A stretch of DNA of 64,000 bases. Origin: Ignelater luminosus (Eukaryota > Arthropoda > Insecta > Coleoptera > Elateridae). The first letter of the stretch is position 1. Every line of letters begins with the position of its first letter. Made by a program: the position numbers and the translations under genes. Positions 25,473-37,272 of this stretch are shown in pieces. The stretch is from positions 1-64,000 of the forward strand of contig VTPC01000929.1 of the NCBI GenBank assembly GCA_011009095.1, in the 5' to 3' direction. Under the pieces are notes generated by a model. The model searched no databases and had not been told where the DNA came from. It was given only the letters and a program-made list of their open reading frames with translations.

Positions 25473-25946
25473 CGTTAGGGTTGCTACCCGGCCGGTAATT
25501 TGATAAGGTCGGTTGTCGGTCAAAATTATGAAAAAGACGGTAAATCGCCGAGCACCATGGTTACCTCAAACGCCAACCAACTGATATTTGATGTTAAGAA
25601 TGCCGACGCGCGTTGGCGATTGCTAAATAATCTACAATTCTGACATTCTTAGCACATCACGGTATCGAATTTCAGCGTATCGTTTAAGGAGTGGGCCGAG
25701 CGCTAACTAGTAATCAGTAATTCTCGTTTTCTTGCTTTTCTTTGAATTTTCTGGATGAGTTTTAGTTGATGGTCAGAGTACCCAAAATGGCGCCAAAGCA
25801 TTTGGGTTGGGACATAGAGAAGAATGTAGAAGACACTTTCGCGGTTTATCTTGTTCATGTAGCGTAGCAAGCACCAACCTGAATCCAGCAACCTAACCTC
25901 TGAATAGGCCGGTATTATCCTCTAGTATAGGAGGCAACCCTAACGA
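25473..25946. mobile_element. Short TIR element (CGTTAGGGTTGC termini)
   Basis: The left end CGTTAGGGTTGC (25473) and right end GCAACCCTAACG (to 25946) are exact 12-bp complements. A second, looser inverted match lies inside (ACCCGGCCGGTAAT against ATAGGCCGGTATTAT). The 474-bp interior has a 62-codon minus-strand frame (25703-25891, GWCLLRYMNKINRESVFYIL) that I do not recognise. No clear target-site duplication adjoins the ends, so the superfamily is undetermined. Confidence 0.55.
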
Positions 25947-27101
25947 TGCTATATGGGATATAAGCCGAAAGTTGCCTTTAGCTAGTTTTGAAATTTTAAG
26001 AAATGATAGAGAATTTTTCTTATTTACATTTCGTAGTCACTTAAAGACACATTAAGATAATGTGCAAGGTTAATTATTGCAGCTTTGTATGCAGTTTCTA
26101 ACTGTAATAGACCTCTTTCGCCCTTTTTTGCCAGTGTACAGTTGGCCTATGACTAAAAAAGATTACAAGGAATAACAAACAGAACGACCTGCAGAAAAGA
26201 AAACGAAAGAAAAACTAGAATGTCATATATCTTAGGTATTGTTTATTTTAAGACAAATGGGATACATTAGTACCTTACAGTACCCAAACAGAGCACAATG
26301 CAATGTAGTGTGTACAATGGATCTTCGTGAGCAGAACTATTATTCGTTATTAAATGACTTCCTAGACTACCGAATATTAATTTTACCTATTAAACAATAC
26401 TGAAGATTTTGCACATAATAATATAATACCTAATAAATAGGGCATTACTGTCTTGCATAAATAACTTTTTAAGCTCCTTCTTATTATTATCATAATCCAT
26501 CTTAGCTTTCGTGTAATTTATTTTAATAATGTTTTAATTTTAATTAAAACAAGCTTTATATTATAAATTTTGAAATACATTTTAAAATAAAACAAAATTA
26601 ACGTCTGCTCTGGTATTTCAAATCCGCTTATTATTATCTTCATAAATATTTCAAAGCTTCTGAAGTATACTCTAAATGGTTCAAGGAATTTAAGTGCATG
26701 TTGCTAGCCTTTAATTTTATAAGACTATTCTTGAAAGTAACAGAATATAATAATGGAAATTTTCACAGTAGTATATGCAGCTTTGTAGTTGCAAGTTAAA
26801 AACAATCTTCATTATTCTTTGTCTTTTTATTGTTTCATGGTTTACTTCGTTTTTATTTTTCGCGTAGAAGTGATGTTATTAACTATTTTGTAACATCCTG
26901 CGCGGAAAAAAACGAAACATTTTAGTGTAATTAATCTAGACTCATAGTTTTTGTACTGTATATGATATATCCTTGAAGATACTTTCAAACACTAACTTTA
27001 ATAGATCACACTAAAACAATTAGGAAGGAAAAAAACGAAATTTTTATCTGGGTTCATTCTCTTTTTAAAGTTCAAAGTGATGAAATCATACACAAACAAC
27101 T

Positions 27102-27139
27102 ATAATAATAATAATAATAATAGTAATAATAATAATAAT
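27102..27139. repeat. (ATA)n microsatellite
   Basis: About a dozen ATA units with one TAG interruption. A second, shorter TTA/ATT tract lies at about 27309-27331. Confidence 0.85.
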
Positions 27140-30100
27140 GTGCAATGTTAATTAAATTCGTTATATTTATATTGAGATCTCCACCCTTCTTCCTTGACAT
27201 TAAATGATAATAAAAATTATTGTTATTACTATTATCTGCGTGAACATTTTAATTTCAACAATTAAAATCTAGTAAGTAGTTAAGAGTATTTTATATAGAA
27301 GTAGAAATTATTATTATTATTAATATTATTATTTCCTAATCAAGAACGTCAGGTAAACTGCTTCGAGAACATAAATAAACAAATCACTTCTGAATAAAAC
27401 AGCAAACTTCCTCTCTCAAACTTTTTCTTGACCTTTTAGATCAAAAGGAGTCAATTTTCTAACGTATGTTCGACCTTGTTTTGCTATTATGCACGGTATA
27501 CTTAAGTTATGTCTTTCATTCTTAATATTTTTAATTTTTTTTTTCACCTGTTCTAGATCTCTTCCACAATAGAAATATTAGCCTTCACGAACTCATTTTA
27601 AAATTAAAAACGAACTCAAGAGTTTTCCTTTTTTGGTTTTTTATGTTTTAACATAATTATGCACGGTTCTTTTCTAAATTGGTTTCAAATTTCTGTAATT
27701 TATCACGAAAAAAAAGTATAAACATTACTGACGCTGTTTTTTACAATTTCATTCAAAGCAAGCATGTTAATTAATGTCTAGCCATACGTTAGTTGTAAAG
27801 AATGTCTAAACTCAAGGTAAATATTCTAATTTTCATAAACGTCTTAGAACTTTCACTATTAAAAATATTGCTCGAGATTCTTACTTGTATACCTTAACAT
27901 TGCACCTTAACAACTGCACTATTGCAGTTTCTTCTCCATAGTGGAAGCGCTCACCGCAACTAAATTTCACAACAAAGGACGTTTTAAGCTAATGGAAAAC
28001 CCCCACATCAATTAACAGACATTTCATTATTACTTTTAAAATAATCTAACAAATGTGTAGGATGTCAACTATTAGTGACTTTTTCAACACGGTCACTATT
28101 TATCATAAATAATTATATTTGCTCGTAAAATTCAGTTATTATTTTTTTAACAAACACTGAAATAGAAAACCGAATATTTGTTTGCAAGGTAATTATTTAA
28201 TAAACCCCCCATAAGAATAATATTGTTATATTATTACTTATAATAACATTAAATGGATAGATCAACGTTGGCCAGATGAGTCTCCAGACTTGAATACCTT
28301 GAATGTACCCATTTAATTAAGGAAGTTGTATGTAAAGTTCAAATCTATAAATTTGTAATTTAAGATTAATTTATTAGACGGTCTTTTAGATATCTAAAGA
28401 AGGCAGCTTATTGTGTGTTACTTTACGATGATTGTAAAAACTATAAAAAGGTATCCAATGCAAACAAGAAAGTAACTACATGCTACGGAAATATAATTTG
28501 AGCTAACGTTTTCTTTCCTTTTATTTTTAAAAAATAGGAAACAAAGTGCGACCTCTTATTCAGCCTCATGGAGTAATTCGTGTAAATATGTTTTATATAA
28601 CATCAAATTTTGAAATGTTTGACACATTACAGCATTAATGTATTGCAAGGAAGAAGAAACGACTTCGTTCTGAACAAAAAACTATCTTTAACATCTTTAA
28701 ATTCGAATTGCAAATTTTGCCGTTCGATCAGCAGGAAAATCCGTAAGTAATTATATTATTGTATGTTTTAATTAAGTTATTATTCGCAGATATCTCTCGT
28801 TATAGTTGTGGCCTGAACTGTTCTAGAACATTGTCAACTAAACACAGAATCATTATCTACTGTTCAATTTAATCTGGCTTCTTATTTGTCTATCAATTAA
28901 CATTTCTTTACATACTCAAGCTAGATTCAAATGATGATAGTGACAAGAACTTCTCATCTTGAACTCGATACTATAACCTAGGAATGACCACCGATCCAAT
29001 TTATCAGTATACGTTGTAATGACTTATTATATGGTCAAATGGTACACTGATAGAGTGAAATCATTATCCAACTTGAAATGACTTTTAAATAAAACCACAT
29101 GATATGTTAACAAAAAGTCCAGTTTATTCAACGGCGATTTATAAATTCCAACTCACATAAAGAATTTTCAAACATTAAAAAAGTTAAATTAATTTAGTAT
29201 ATGATCTTTTTGATGTTTTCTTGAATGTACAACAATTTCACAATTTAATACGTATTTTCAAGACTAATATTTACTTTATTCGTTTGAACTTCGTAGAACT
29301 TCAAGAGCATTAATTTTGATAAAACAATATCTAAGGAATTTTACGTTTTATTAATTAACACTAATATTTTACAGTTTGCTCAAAAGTTTTTTCCAGCACG
29401 ACAACAATTATTTTGAAAATTATTGTTAATCATTTTACTAATATTTTCATATCTCCTACAATTTTCCATTATCACGTCCAAATATAATTATTATATACTT
29501 TGTCAATATTTAACATTAGCTATATCTTATTTATAGTCAACAAGTGAATTTCAAATATTGTAATAAACAAAGTAAAATAAAAATTCTTGCTGTGTACATG
29601 TGCCAGACGACACGTTTACACAGTTTCAGTACAATAAAGAAAATTATCTCTTATATTAAAATATTAGTAAAAAACTGGTATTATTCAGATTTTTTTAAAT
29701 AAGAGTTAACATTAAGATTAAGAAAATCTCTGATAATCTGGTACCAAATAAACAAAAATTAAATAAAAATTCTTTTACTTATGAGCAAAATGTTCAAAAT
29801 GGCGTCATTCGATGGTAAATTGTTAACATTCACAAGAAACATAAATGCAAAGTAAATACCTAGAGATATCTATCGATATCGATATTTTAAGCAAAGTATT
29901 TTCTTTTACCATCTCTGACATCTTGTATGCGACGTTTCAGTCAAATTCAAGACTTATGCAAAATATAATGGCAGACCAAAACAAACAACTGAAGTGCTTA
30001 CAGAACATTTTGAAGAATGATCGATTTAGATGAACGGAAGTTTGGTTCTACAATTTTAGTCATTGGCTGTCATATGGGTTAGACCATAAGATAACAAAAA

Positions 30101-30224
30101 GTAAGCAAGTTACTATCATTGGAGGCAAAATTTTAAGGAATACACGTACATTACTTTTAAAAAATGTTACGTCACTGAGAAATTAGCAACTCGATATCAT
30201 CTTTAGATTCACACCGAATTTAAC

Positions 30225-30310
30225 AAAGAAAGTTGTTTTTGCGGTTTCTACATGGGATGCACCGGTTTTGAATGAAATCCAACTTTCCAAAATTCTCAGT
30301 ATGCAATTAA
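30225..30310 (+). repeat. Dispersed repeat, third copy
   Basis: The segment with GATGCACCGGTTTTGAATGA and AAAATTCTCAGTATGCAA resembles the direct copies near 60708-60870 and 62158-62320 in the same orientation. It is probably sub-terminal sequence of a Tc1-like element family. Confidence 0.35.
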
Positions 30311-31428
30311 TACATCCAACTTAATATTTCTTCCATTCTGTTCTAACTAAATTGTAGATATAAACATGAGAAGTTCACCAAGAGTTTCAATAAAGTCGTA
30401 GTCGAGTAGTTGAAGACAATCCCTTGTTCGTGAGAGGAAACACGTAGAAGAAAGTGGGGGAAGTGGTTCAATTTCTTGGGCTTAACGACTGGAATCTAAA
30501 AGAAAGTCAAAAGGCTAAAAGTATCTAGTCTCTGGGCAAGGCATGAAGATGCCAGAAGGTATCGAACAGATAGGCTGTTTCCAAGTTTCTCGACATTACA
30601 GCTTACGAAATGGGATTTACAGTCATGCAAGGCTCTACAGACCACCAAACAAGGTTAAAAACGTTTGTAGTTCGCAATTCTGAATCGAAATGTTAAATAT
30701 TATTTTATCGAAAAGTTCTTTTCCAGTTCTAGGCTCCCGAGTTCAGTTTCAAGGCTTCCCAGGAAGAAAATCATGGATTTAAAAACAAGGGTTAAGAACT
30801 GTAATAGTGACCAAGTTTTAGTAATGCTGATGATAAAATAATAAACAAACCAAGAAGTTCAATCCAAAAAACTAAAAGAAAACAAATTGAAATAGAAAAC
30901 TGGACAAATTGTACCAATATGAATTCAAACAACAATGTCAGATGGATAGTAGAAGGATATTAAAAATAAAAATCTGAAAAAATAAAAAGTTAAATACCTA
31001 AAATATTCTATTTCAATAGAAGTAAAATACACAGTTTAGCCAAAAGTACGATCAACGGAACAGGTAGAATCAATATGAAAATGATCAAAAGCCTTTACTA
31101 AGACACCCCGAGGATGATCTTCTTACCCATACATTCATTGTAGAAATGACGAAATTCCAAATTTGCCGACCAGATAGTATACTGGGTGTAAAAAATAAAG
31201 TGAACCAAGCGGATATCTCGATTATTTAAAAAGATATTCAGAAAATGATTTCTACAAAGAATTATTAAGACTAACATAGCTACCAAATTCCATCATTCTT
31301 TGATTTATTGGACTTCCGGTATCGTCAAAAATGACTTTTTAATTTTTAATGAAACGTCCTGTATGTTTTAATATATGTATCACTTCACTTGCTGCTGGTT
31401 CCAACAAGGTGCATTATACTGTTTAGAT

Positions 31429-33125
31429 CAGTGGTTCTTAACCGGTGATCCGCCGACCACTGGTAGTCCCTGAGAGCACCCGAAGTGGTCCGCAAAGTCA
31501 TCATACAATTATTAAAATGATTAAATAAATTACAACGAGTCGACGACGCGTCAAAGTTAAAGAGCCGGTAGCGGACGGAGCCCGGGCGAGGCGCGGGCGC
31601 GGAGGTGTGCAGCGAAGAGCTTTTAAGGCAGAAAAAAAATTCTTGAAATTCCACTATCAAACAACACAGTGAAGTCGCGTATTCAAAAAATGTCAAATGA
31701 CATTGAAGAACAAATTATTTGCGACGTTTCACACTGTTGTCAATTACTTGTATTTATTCGATTTTTGAATGACAATAAAACGTTTCAAGATGAGTTACTA
31801 TTTTCTCAAAAACTGGAAACAACGTCGCGATGAACAGACGTTGTGGATGTAATGGACTTACGTGGCAAAAGCTTGCTGGGTTTTGTACGGACGGTGCTCC
31901 TGCAATGCTTGGTTTCCGCTCCATCTGCAATAACGACGCACTGTGTTATTCATCGTCAAGCATTGGCTGCCAAAACGCTCCCAGAATCCTTTGCTATTAC
32001 GATGAAAACAGCTATAAAAGTAGTCAACTTTATTAAAAGGAGCGCACTTAATACTCGTCTCTTCAAAAAATTATGTTCTGATATGAAGTCTGAGCACGAA
32101 ATGCTGCTTTTACACACCGAAGTGCGTTGGCTTTCCAAAGGAAATACGCTGTCGAGGTTGAACGAACTGAGAGAAGAAGTAAAATTATTCTTAATTAATA
32201 AGGAAAACAAAGAGTTGCTGGATCAGTTCTATCAGTTCAAATTTCAAATAAATTTTGCTTATTTAGTGAATTTTTTCGCACAACTAAATAAATTGAACCT
32301 TCAGCTGCAAGGGTCAGGAAATATAAAGTTGAAAGGCACCAGCAACATATTTGCATTTTAAGATGAAATCAACGCGTTTATCGCTAAAATCGACCTATGG
32401 ATCAGCAAAGCCGAAAGAGAGAACTTTTCTGCGTTTGATACGCTGAATCCAATTATTGATGGACAGTGTGCTGGATTAAAGGAGAAATACAAAAAAACAT
32501 TACATTTGATTTACAAAACTTGAAAAATGAATTCAATCGCTATTTTCCTGATTGCGAGGACAAAGGTATTCGAAAACTGATCCGTAATCCTTTCATTGTC
32601 AACATTCCTGAGGTGCCTGATGAAATTCAAGAAGAGTTAACTGAAATGCAACGTGATAGTAACTGCAAAGATACATTCGAGACAAGAATTAAGCTTGAAG
32701 ATTTTTAGAGCCAAAAAGCAATTTCTTTCCCTAAATTCGAAAAATTGCTTTAAGTTACCCTTACTTTATTTTCAACCACATACTTATGCGAGCAGGGATT
32801 CTTGGCGCTTTTGATAATTAAAAATAAACATCGAAATCGTTTGAATGCCAGTGCGACATGCGTTTGGCTTTGAGTAGCACTGAACCAAGGATTCAGCAGT
32901 TGGTAAACAGACAGTACGCAGTCACAAAAATCGCACTAAAATAATATAATTAATGTAAAATTTTCGCAAATAATATAATACTCTTGGTTTCGAATAATTT
33001 TATACGTGTTTTATTTATAGAACAACCTTATAATAATTAATATCACCGCCAAACAGTTGGTGGTCGATGGCAAGACAAAAATTTAGTCAAATGGTCCCTC
33101 ATCACTAAAAGGTTAAGAACCACTG
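31429..33125 (+). mobile_element. hAT element with perfect 8-bp TSDs
   Basis: Termini are CAGTGGTTCTTAACC at 31429 and the exact complement GGTTAAGAACCACTG ending at 33125. Identical 8-bp flanks GTTTAGAT sit at 31421-31428 and 33126-33133, the hAT signature. Sub-terminal sequence also pairs loosely (GACCACTGGTAGTCCCT against TGGTGGTCGATGG and GGTCCCTCATCACT). At 1697 bp it is shorter than a full autonomous copy because the N-terminal and catalytic-N parts of its transposase are deleted. Confidence 0.95.
31680..32941 (+). pseudogene. hAT transposase related to FAM200/ZBED5/SCAND3, decayed
   Basis: Plus-strand pieces in order: TVKSRIQKMSNDIEEQIICD, QLLVFIRFLNDNKTFQDELL, WQKLAGFCTDGAPAMLG, THCVIHRQALAAKTLPESF, VVNFIKRSALNTRLFKKLCS, LLLHTEVRWLSKGNTLSRLN, the region LKEKYKKTLHL to FDLQNLKNEFNRYFPD, LCEQGFLALLIIKNKHRNRL, and MRLALSSTEPRIQQLVNRQY. 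These are hallmarks of the hAT transposases that gave rise to FAM200, ZBED5 and SCAND3. The BED zinc finger is missing and the block containing the first catalytic Asp (LDEST type) is deleted between IICDVSHC and CQLLVF. The second Asp (CTDGAP) and the CEQGF Glu remain. Stops occur near 31830, 32361, 32521 and 32708, with frame changes near 31905 and 32855. It is not functional. Confidence 0.9.
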
Positions 33126-33133
33126 GTTTAGAT

Positions 33134-34050
33134 ATACGAATCTCGACCTTATTCATTTATTCTGTGTACAATTACATGAAACTTATTGATTCGCTCCGGT
33201 ATATTTAACCAAAGCTAGTATATTTCCAGTTTTTAGTGTTTATAAAAGTAATTATGGTAATTTAACAATTTTCTTATATAAGGTGGTCAAAAAATACAAC
33301 CCGCAGTTTCTCATGCCCAAAACTACCAACTACGATTGTCATCGTCAATTTTGAAAGGTAAGGAAATTTTTCTATAGAGGTAAGTTATAAAGGCGGTTAT
33401 AAAAATGGAGAAGAAACATAAAGCAAGAGAAACAGTACAGATATAAATGGTACAATTTAAAAAGAAGTCGCAATCATTGAAAATAAAACGAACGATCCAA
33501 ATCGATTTCGATACTCGAAATTGACTCTTGAATTATTTTGACGGATGTTAACCACCAACTAGTAAGCAGCTAGAGGATACCTAGATTCCAGATCAAAAAG
33601 TTCGTGTCGTTAATCAGATTCAGTCATTTTTAAAACGGAATGTAGTATTGCTGTGATTTTTGTCAGGCTTCAAATTTGGAAAAATAATGCGGCCCGTGCC
33701 CAGCTCTAGCTTTTAGTAGCAAAGTCAATTTTTAAGTGAGGTCTACTTTTCTATGGAGGTGATCAAAAGATTACGTAACAAATAAATATTAATGTCTATC
33801 TTAAATCTAACAATACAAAAAATAATCTTTGTTATAAAAAATCTAAAAAGCAATAAAAACAAACATCTTAACAATATCAAAAATGGTTTTACAATTTATT
33901 TCTGCGCTTTAAAACCATTACTGTGATGCTAATTTATACGTTATTATAAAGCTATTTAAAGCACTTTTCACTTTCTAGTTCACACATAAATTTTAAATTT
34001 AATGGACAATTATCCTTTTAGTCTTTTCCGTTTGTAATTTTTCACAATGA
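33134..34050. other. No recognised feature
   Basis: AT-rich spacer between the hAT element and the 3' end of ATG10. No coding or repeat signal recognised. Confidence 0.5.
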
Positions 34051-34054
34051 ACAT

Positions 34055-34070
34055 TTTATTGACGTTTATT
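34055..34070 (-). terminator. Poly(A) signals of ATG10
   Basis: Two minus-strand AATAAA hexamers (34065-34070 and 34055-34060) lie about 100 nt past the ATG10 stop; another AATAAA lies at about 34109-34114. Their position suits 3'-end processing of a short 3' UTR. Confidence 0.55.
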
Positions 34071-34167
34071 TACCGTTAACTCTATTAAGTTAAATATAAT
34101 TTTCATTTTTTATTATACGCTTGCATTTAAAACAAATTACACTTAATCGTAGCGAAAAATTCCTCTT

Positions 34168-34746
34168 TTAAAATGTCAGCTTTGCATATTCCGGCAAAAT
34201 TTTTAAACCGAAAATTGGTGCGACAGCGCTAAGCCAGGAAACAATTGGGTTCTTGCTCTTATGAAAGGAAGTTCCAATTAAATCCCCAGTTTTACATGGA
34301 TGCACAGTTAGAAATGGTCGCATTAACACGGGATGATCCATCTGCGTCAACATGTTGTATTTATAATCGCAATCAGAAAACCCTAAATGTTGCCAACATT
34401 CTTCCAAGGTTAACAACGAGCCATTCATATTCCAGGCATTAAGACATAAAATTGGACAGGAATAAGTTGGATGAAAAGCTACGTGATATTCAAGAGTCAA
34501 CAAAACACTTTTATTTTCCATGTTTGGAATATCTTCATCGGCATCTTCTTCGAAATTTATTAATTCCTCATCTATAGCGGCTGGTTGGAATGTTTTGTGC
34601 AATTTCTTGGAAATGTATATTGAATTTTCATTGTCGCTCTCCCCATGGAATTCCCACTCGTCATGTAGTTCATCGGACAAGGTTTTTATCTCCACAACAT
34701 AGTTTACGAATGAATCCCACGTCATGCAGATATTCGTTGAATCCAT
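34168..34746 (-). CDS. Atg10: Ubiquitin-like-conjugating enzyme ATG10
   Basis: Encodes a 192-residue protein matching ATG10, the cytosolic E2-like enzyme that takes ATG12 from the E1 ATG7 and conjugates it to a Lys of ATG5. This is needed for LC3/Atg8 lipidation in autophagosome formation. Seen: MTWDSFVNYVVEIKTLSDEL near the N-terminus, an acidic linker (about 56-77), an E2-like core with LTLEYHVAFHPTYSCPILCL (about 83-102) and LLTLEECWQ (111-119), the active site QMDHPVLMRPFLTVHPCKT with Cys151, and VSWLSAVAPIFGLKILPEYA near the C-terminus. Human ATG10 (220 residues) has the same HPCKT and SWLS-VGP--GL features. The start is the ATG at 34746; an in-frame stretch seven codons upstream lacks an ATG. 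A possible 55-nt 5' UTR intron (34763-34817, GT...TTGAG) precedes it. Uninterrupted frame, no damage; the only confidently intact gene in the window. That it has no introns in the coding part could mean compact structure or a retrocopy, but there is no poly(A) tract to support the latter. Confidence 0.93.
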   Translation of the reverse strand: MDSTNICMTWDSFVNYVVEIKTLSDELHDEWEFHGESDNENSIYISKKLHKTFQPAAIDEELINFEEDADEDIPNMENKSVLLTLEYHVAFHPTYSCPILCLNAWNMNGSLLTLEECWQHLGFSDCDYKYNMLTQMDHPVLMRPFLTVHPCKTGDLIGTSFHKSKNPIVSWLSAVAPIFGLKILPEYAKLTF

Positions 34747-34829
34747 CTTTCCCTTGTATTTTCTCAACAGAAAAATGTATGTAGGTTGTTATTTTTGCCA
34801 GCAGCCAAAATTAGTACCTTGCAAGAATG

Positions 34830-36042
34830 AACGAACTTCACACTGCTCCTACACGAATAATCCTGTAATGGAAAATTACTGGCTTCAAAAATCCTGTAGG
34901 AATTCCTTTTTATCTTAAAATATCTTATTATTTACACTGGGTGAACTTGTAAGCTAATTTAAGAATCGGAACACAACAAAATCTTAGAATTTCAAAATCT
35001 CCTGCTTAAATAATATTACATAAATAACTTTTATGTTTTTGTGATAACAATAAATTATTTATTATCTCTTTATAAGACTATGTATACATAGTATACGAAA
35101 GTTCTAATCTTTGAAAACATAAAAAGGCTATTTTTAAAATCAACACAAAACCATGCCAAACACATCTCTAAAACATTTTTATAGATCATTTCAAGTACCA
35201 CGTATACGCATTATGAAAATATACCGATCACATACAATTTCGCAACTTTATCTCTATTAAGACAAGACAAAAGGTCGAGTTATTATTTTTTTTTATTTCT
35301 AAAAATGGAATATACTATCATTTATGATGTCAGTGCTGTATTGGTTATGTTTTATTGTCTGAATTATTCAGCTGTTTTCGAACACAATGATCGATATTGT
35401 TTGATATTTGTTATACTTGTTTTATAATATTAATAGGAATAAATTAGTTTGAATGATATGAAAAACAATTGCCTATTATTAAATCTACCATGTTCGCAAA
35501 AAAAACTATAGATCGTCAGACGGGCGACAAACAAAAAAAAACTTTAACACATTTCTAGTAGGTTATGAATTCTTTCATGTAATTACTCATTTGCATCTTG
35601 TATTATGTGAAAGAGAAGCAAGTTCCATATTATACAGTTGGCCCTGGATATTTTTAGGCCGTACATACACACACGCATTTGTCTCATCAAATATGCATTT
35701 CAACACATGTATACATCTATAGCCTTCTTGACACGGAACTGACTGGCCGCTTTTTATAAAATATACAGGGTGCTTTAACGATCTATTAATACTAGATAGC
35801 TTCGATGTTTGTTAAGATATCAAAATAATCAGCAAGGGAAGTTGTACCGAAGGATTACCTCTACTTTTCAAAATATTTCCAATTGTACAGAGCGTTGTAT
35901 AAAAGCGTGACACAAAGAACATTTTGTTTTTTTAACAGAAATATTTAAAAATGTAATAAGAAAATTTGATTCAATGATTATCGTGTACATTCTCAAATCA
36001 TTTAGGCTACGCAAGGTGCTCAATAAAACAGTAACATGCTAT
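34830..36042. other. No recognised gene
   Basis: Upstream of ATG10, so its promoter should lie at the left edge of this stretch, but I see no clear TATA or initiator. An ACAGGGTGC motif lies at about 35764. Otherwise AT-rich. Confidence 0.4.
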
Positions 36043-36979
36043 GTACAGAATGGGCCAAATTGGTAGTCATCATGAAGTATGTGGTTTAGTATTGATGATA
36101 GCGGAAAACGATTTTCGGGAGCATACGCTACTTTTTTATCCTAAAATCAAATATGAAAACAAAATTCGAACATCAAAGCCTCCTTTGGTAAAAAATGACA
36201 TCTGCTTCATTTTTTAAATTCGATAGCAAAGAATGTCAATCTGTTTGTTTCCCATTCTTGACTTACAAAAACTGTACTTGACATAATTATTCTGCTAAAA
36301 TTAAACGTCAACAGCTGACGGTTAAAGTTGTTAAGCATGTTGTATTTATTACATTGTCCACCGTTTCTTTCTGATTCTCACTTGTTTTCATATCTAGAAT
36401 TAAGCTGTTTTGTTGTTGCTTAAAATGTTTATATTAGCATCTAATTTCTCAATAAAACCATAGCAAACTAGACAGTGTGTTCAGCGAGGAAAGGGACAAC
36501 GTGATATCTCGGGAACGAATGCAGATTTTAAAATTCTGAAAACTTTGTTATAAATGTAATTTTGTGATAAAATATGTGCCCCTAAATATATATATTTGTA
36601 AAGCTCGAACAACAGCCTTTTCAGTAAGTCAAGGCCAACTATGTATTCAATTACAAAAAAGAATTTGCCGTTATTTCCCGAAAACAGTCAAGTTTGAAGA
36701 AAATCGGTATGCCATGTTATTGGAAATTAGATTTGTAGTAAAGACGTCTTTAAGATTTTTTGATAATTCTTCAAATTAGCAGGACGCGAAGAAAAGTTGT
36801 TTTTGAAGAAAAATTATTTTTCGCCAATATCTCAAGCGTAAGCTCTGATATTCGAATTTTCTTTTTACATTTGATTTCAGGATAAAGAAGTAGCCTATAC
36901 TCCCGAAAACCGTTTTTCGCTATCATCAATACTAAGCCAGATACCCACGATGACAACCAATTTGACCCACCCTGCACAT
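36043..36979. mobile_element. MITE-like element with ~135 bp inverted arms
   Basis: The left arm (about 36043-36178) and right arm (about 36842-36979) are complementary with scattered mismatches. Shared marks: GTACAG/GTGCAG at the outer ends, CAAATTGGTAGTCATC against GATGACAACCAATTTG, and TTTTTTATCCTAAAATCAAA against TTTGATTTCAGGATAAAG. No transposase frame inside. A sequence near 36486-36540 (GATATCTCGGGAACGA) resembles sub-terminal motifs of other Tc1-like elements here. Confidence 0.7.
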
Positions 36980-37020
36980 ATGTAAAATGTTGTCTAAAAG
37001 TTGATGAGTATAGATTCTCA

Positions 37021-37272
37021 TTTGAGATGTTAATTGGGCTATTGCCACATTCTGTTACGATATTTTGTCGCGACGTTTCGGAAGCTGACAACTCTGCTCT
37101 CGTCCTCAGGCGTTCGCCCTGAGAACTCATGGGGCGTTTCTAAAAATGCAAAATAATAAACTAAACCGCCCTTCTCCGGGCGAACGCCTGAGAACGAAAG
37201 GAGAGTCAGCTTCTGAAACGTCGCGACAAAATATCGCAACAGAATGTGGCAATAGTCCATTAACATCTCAAA
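37021..37272. repeat. 252-bp foldback (large hairpin) element
   Basis: The two halves are nearly perfect reverse complements: TTTGAGATGTTAAT at 37021 pairs with ATTAACATCTCAAA ending at 37272. The pairing runs inward through CCACATTCTGTTACGATATT, TTGTCGCGACGTTTCGGAAG and CAGGCGTTCGCC to a loop of about 45 bp. Such GACGTTTCG hairpins recur in insect genomes as foldback elements. It would form a stable cruciform or RNA hairpin. It starts only about 40 bp after the preceding MITE. Confidence 0.85.

Larger units (their letters stand above)
25947..31428. other. Long gene-free AT-rich stretch
   Basis: No coding feature supported over about 5.5 kb. It contains ATA/TTA microsatellites near 27100 and 27310, a repeat shared with the 60.7 and 62.2 kb regions near 30230, and, at about 31177-31370, an ATACTGGGTG motif and a GTCCTGTATG motif that may be the two ends of a degraded element. 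Confidence 0.45.

Noticed and set aside
34245..34918. Four short plus-strand frames over ATG10
   Set aside because: Antisense shadows of ATG10.
36771..37266. Overlapping minus-strand frames of 119 and 75 codons
   Set aside because: They run through a MITE arm and the foldback hairpin, which explain the sequence.
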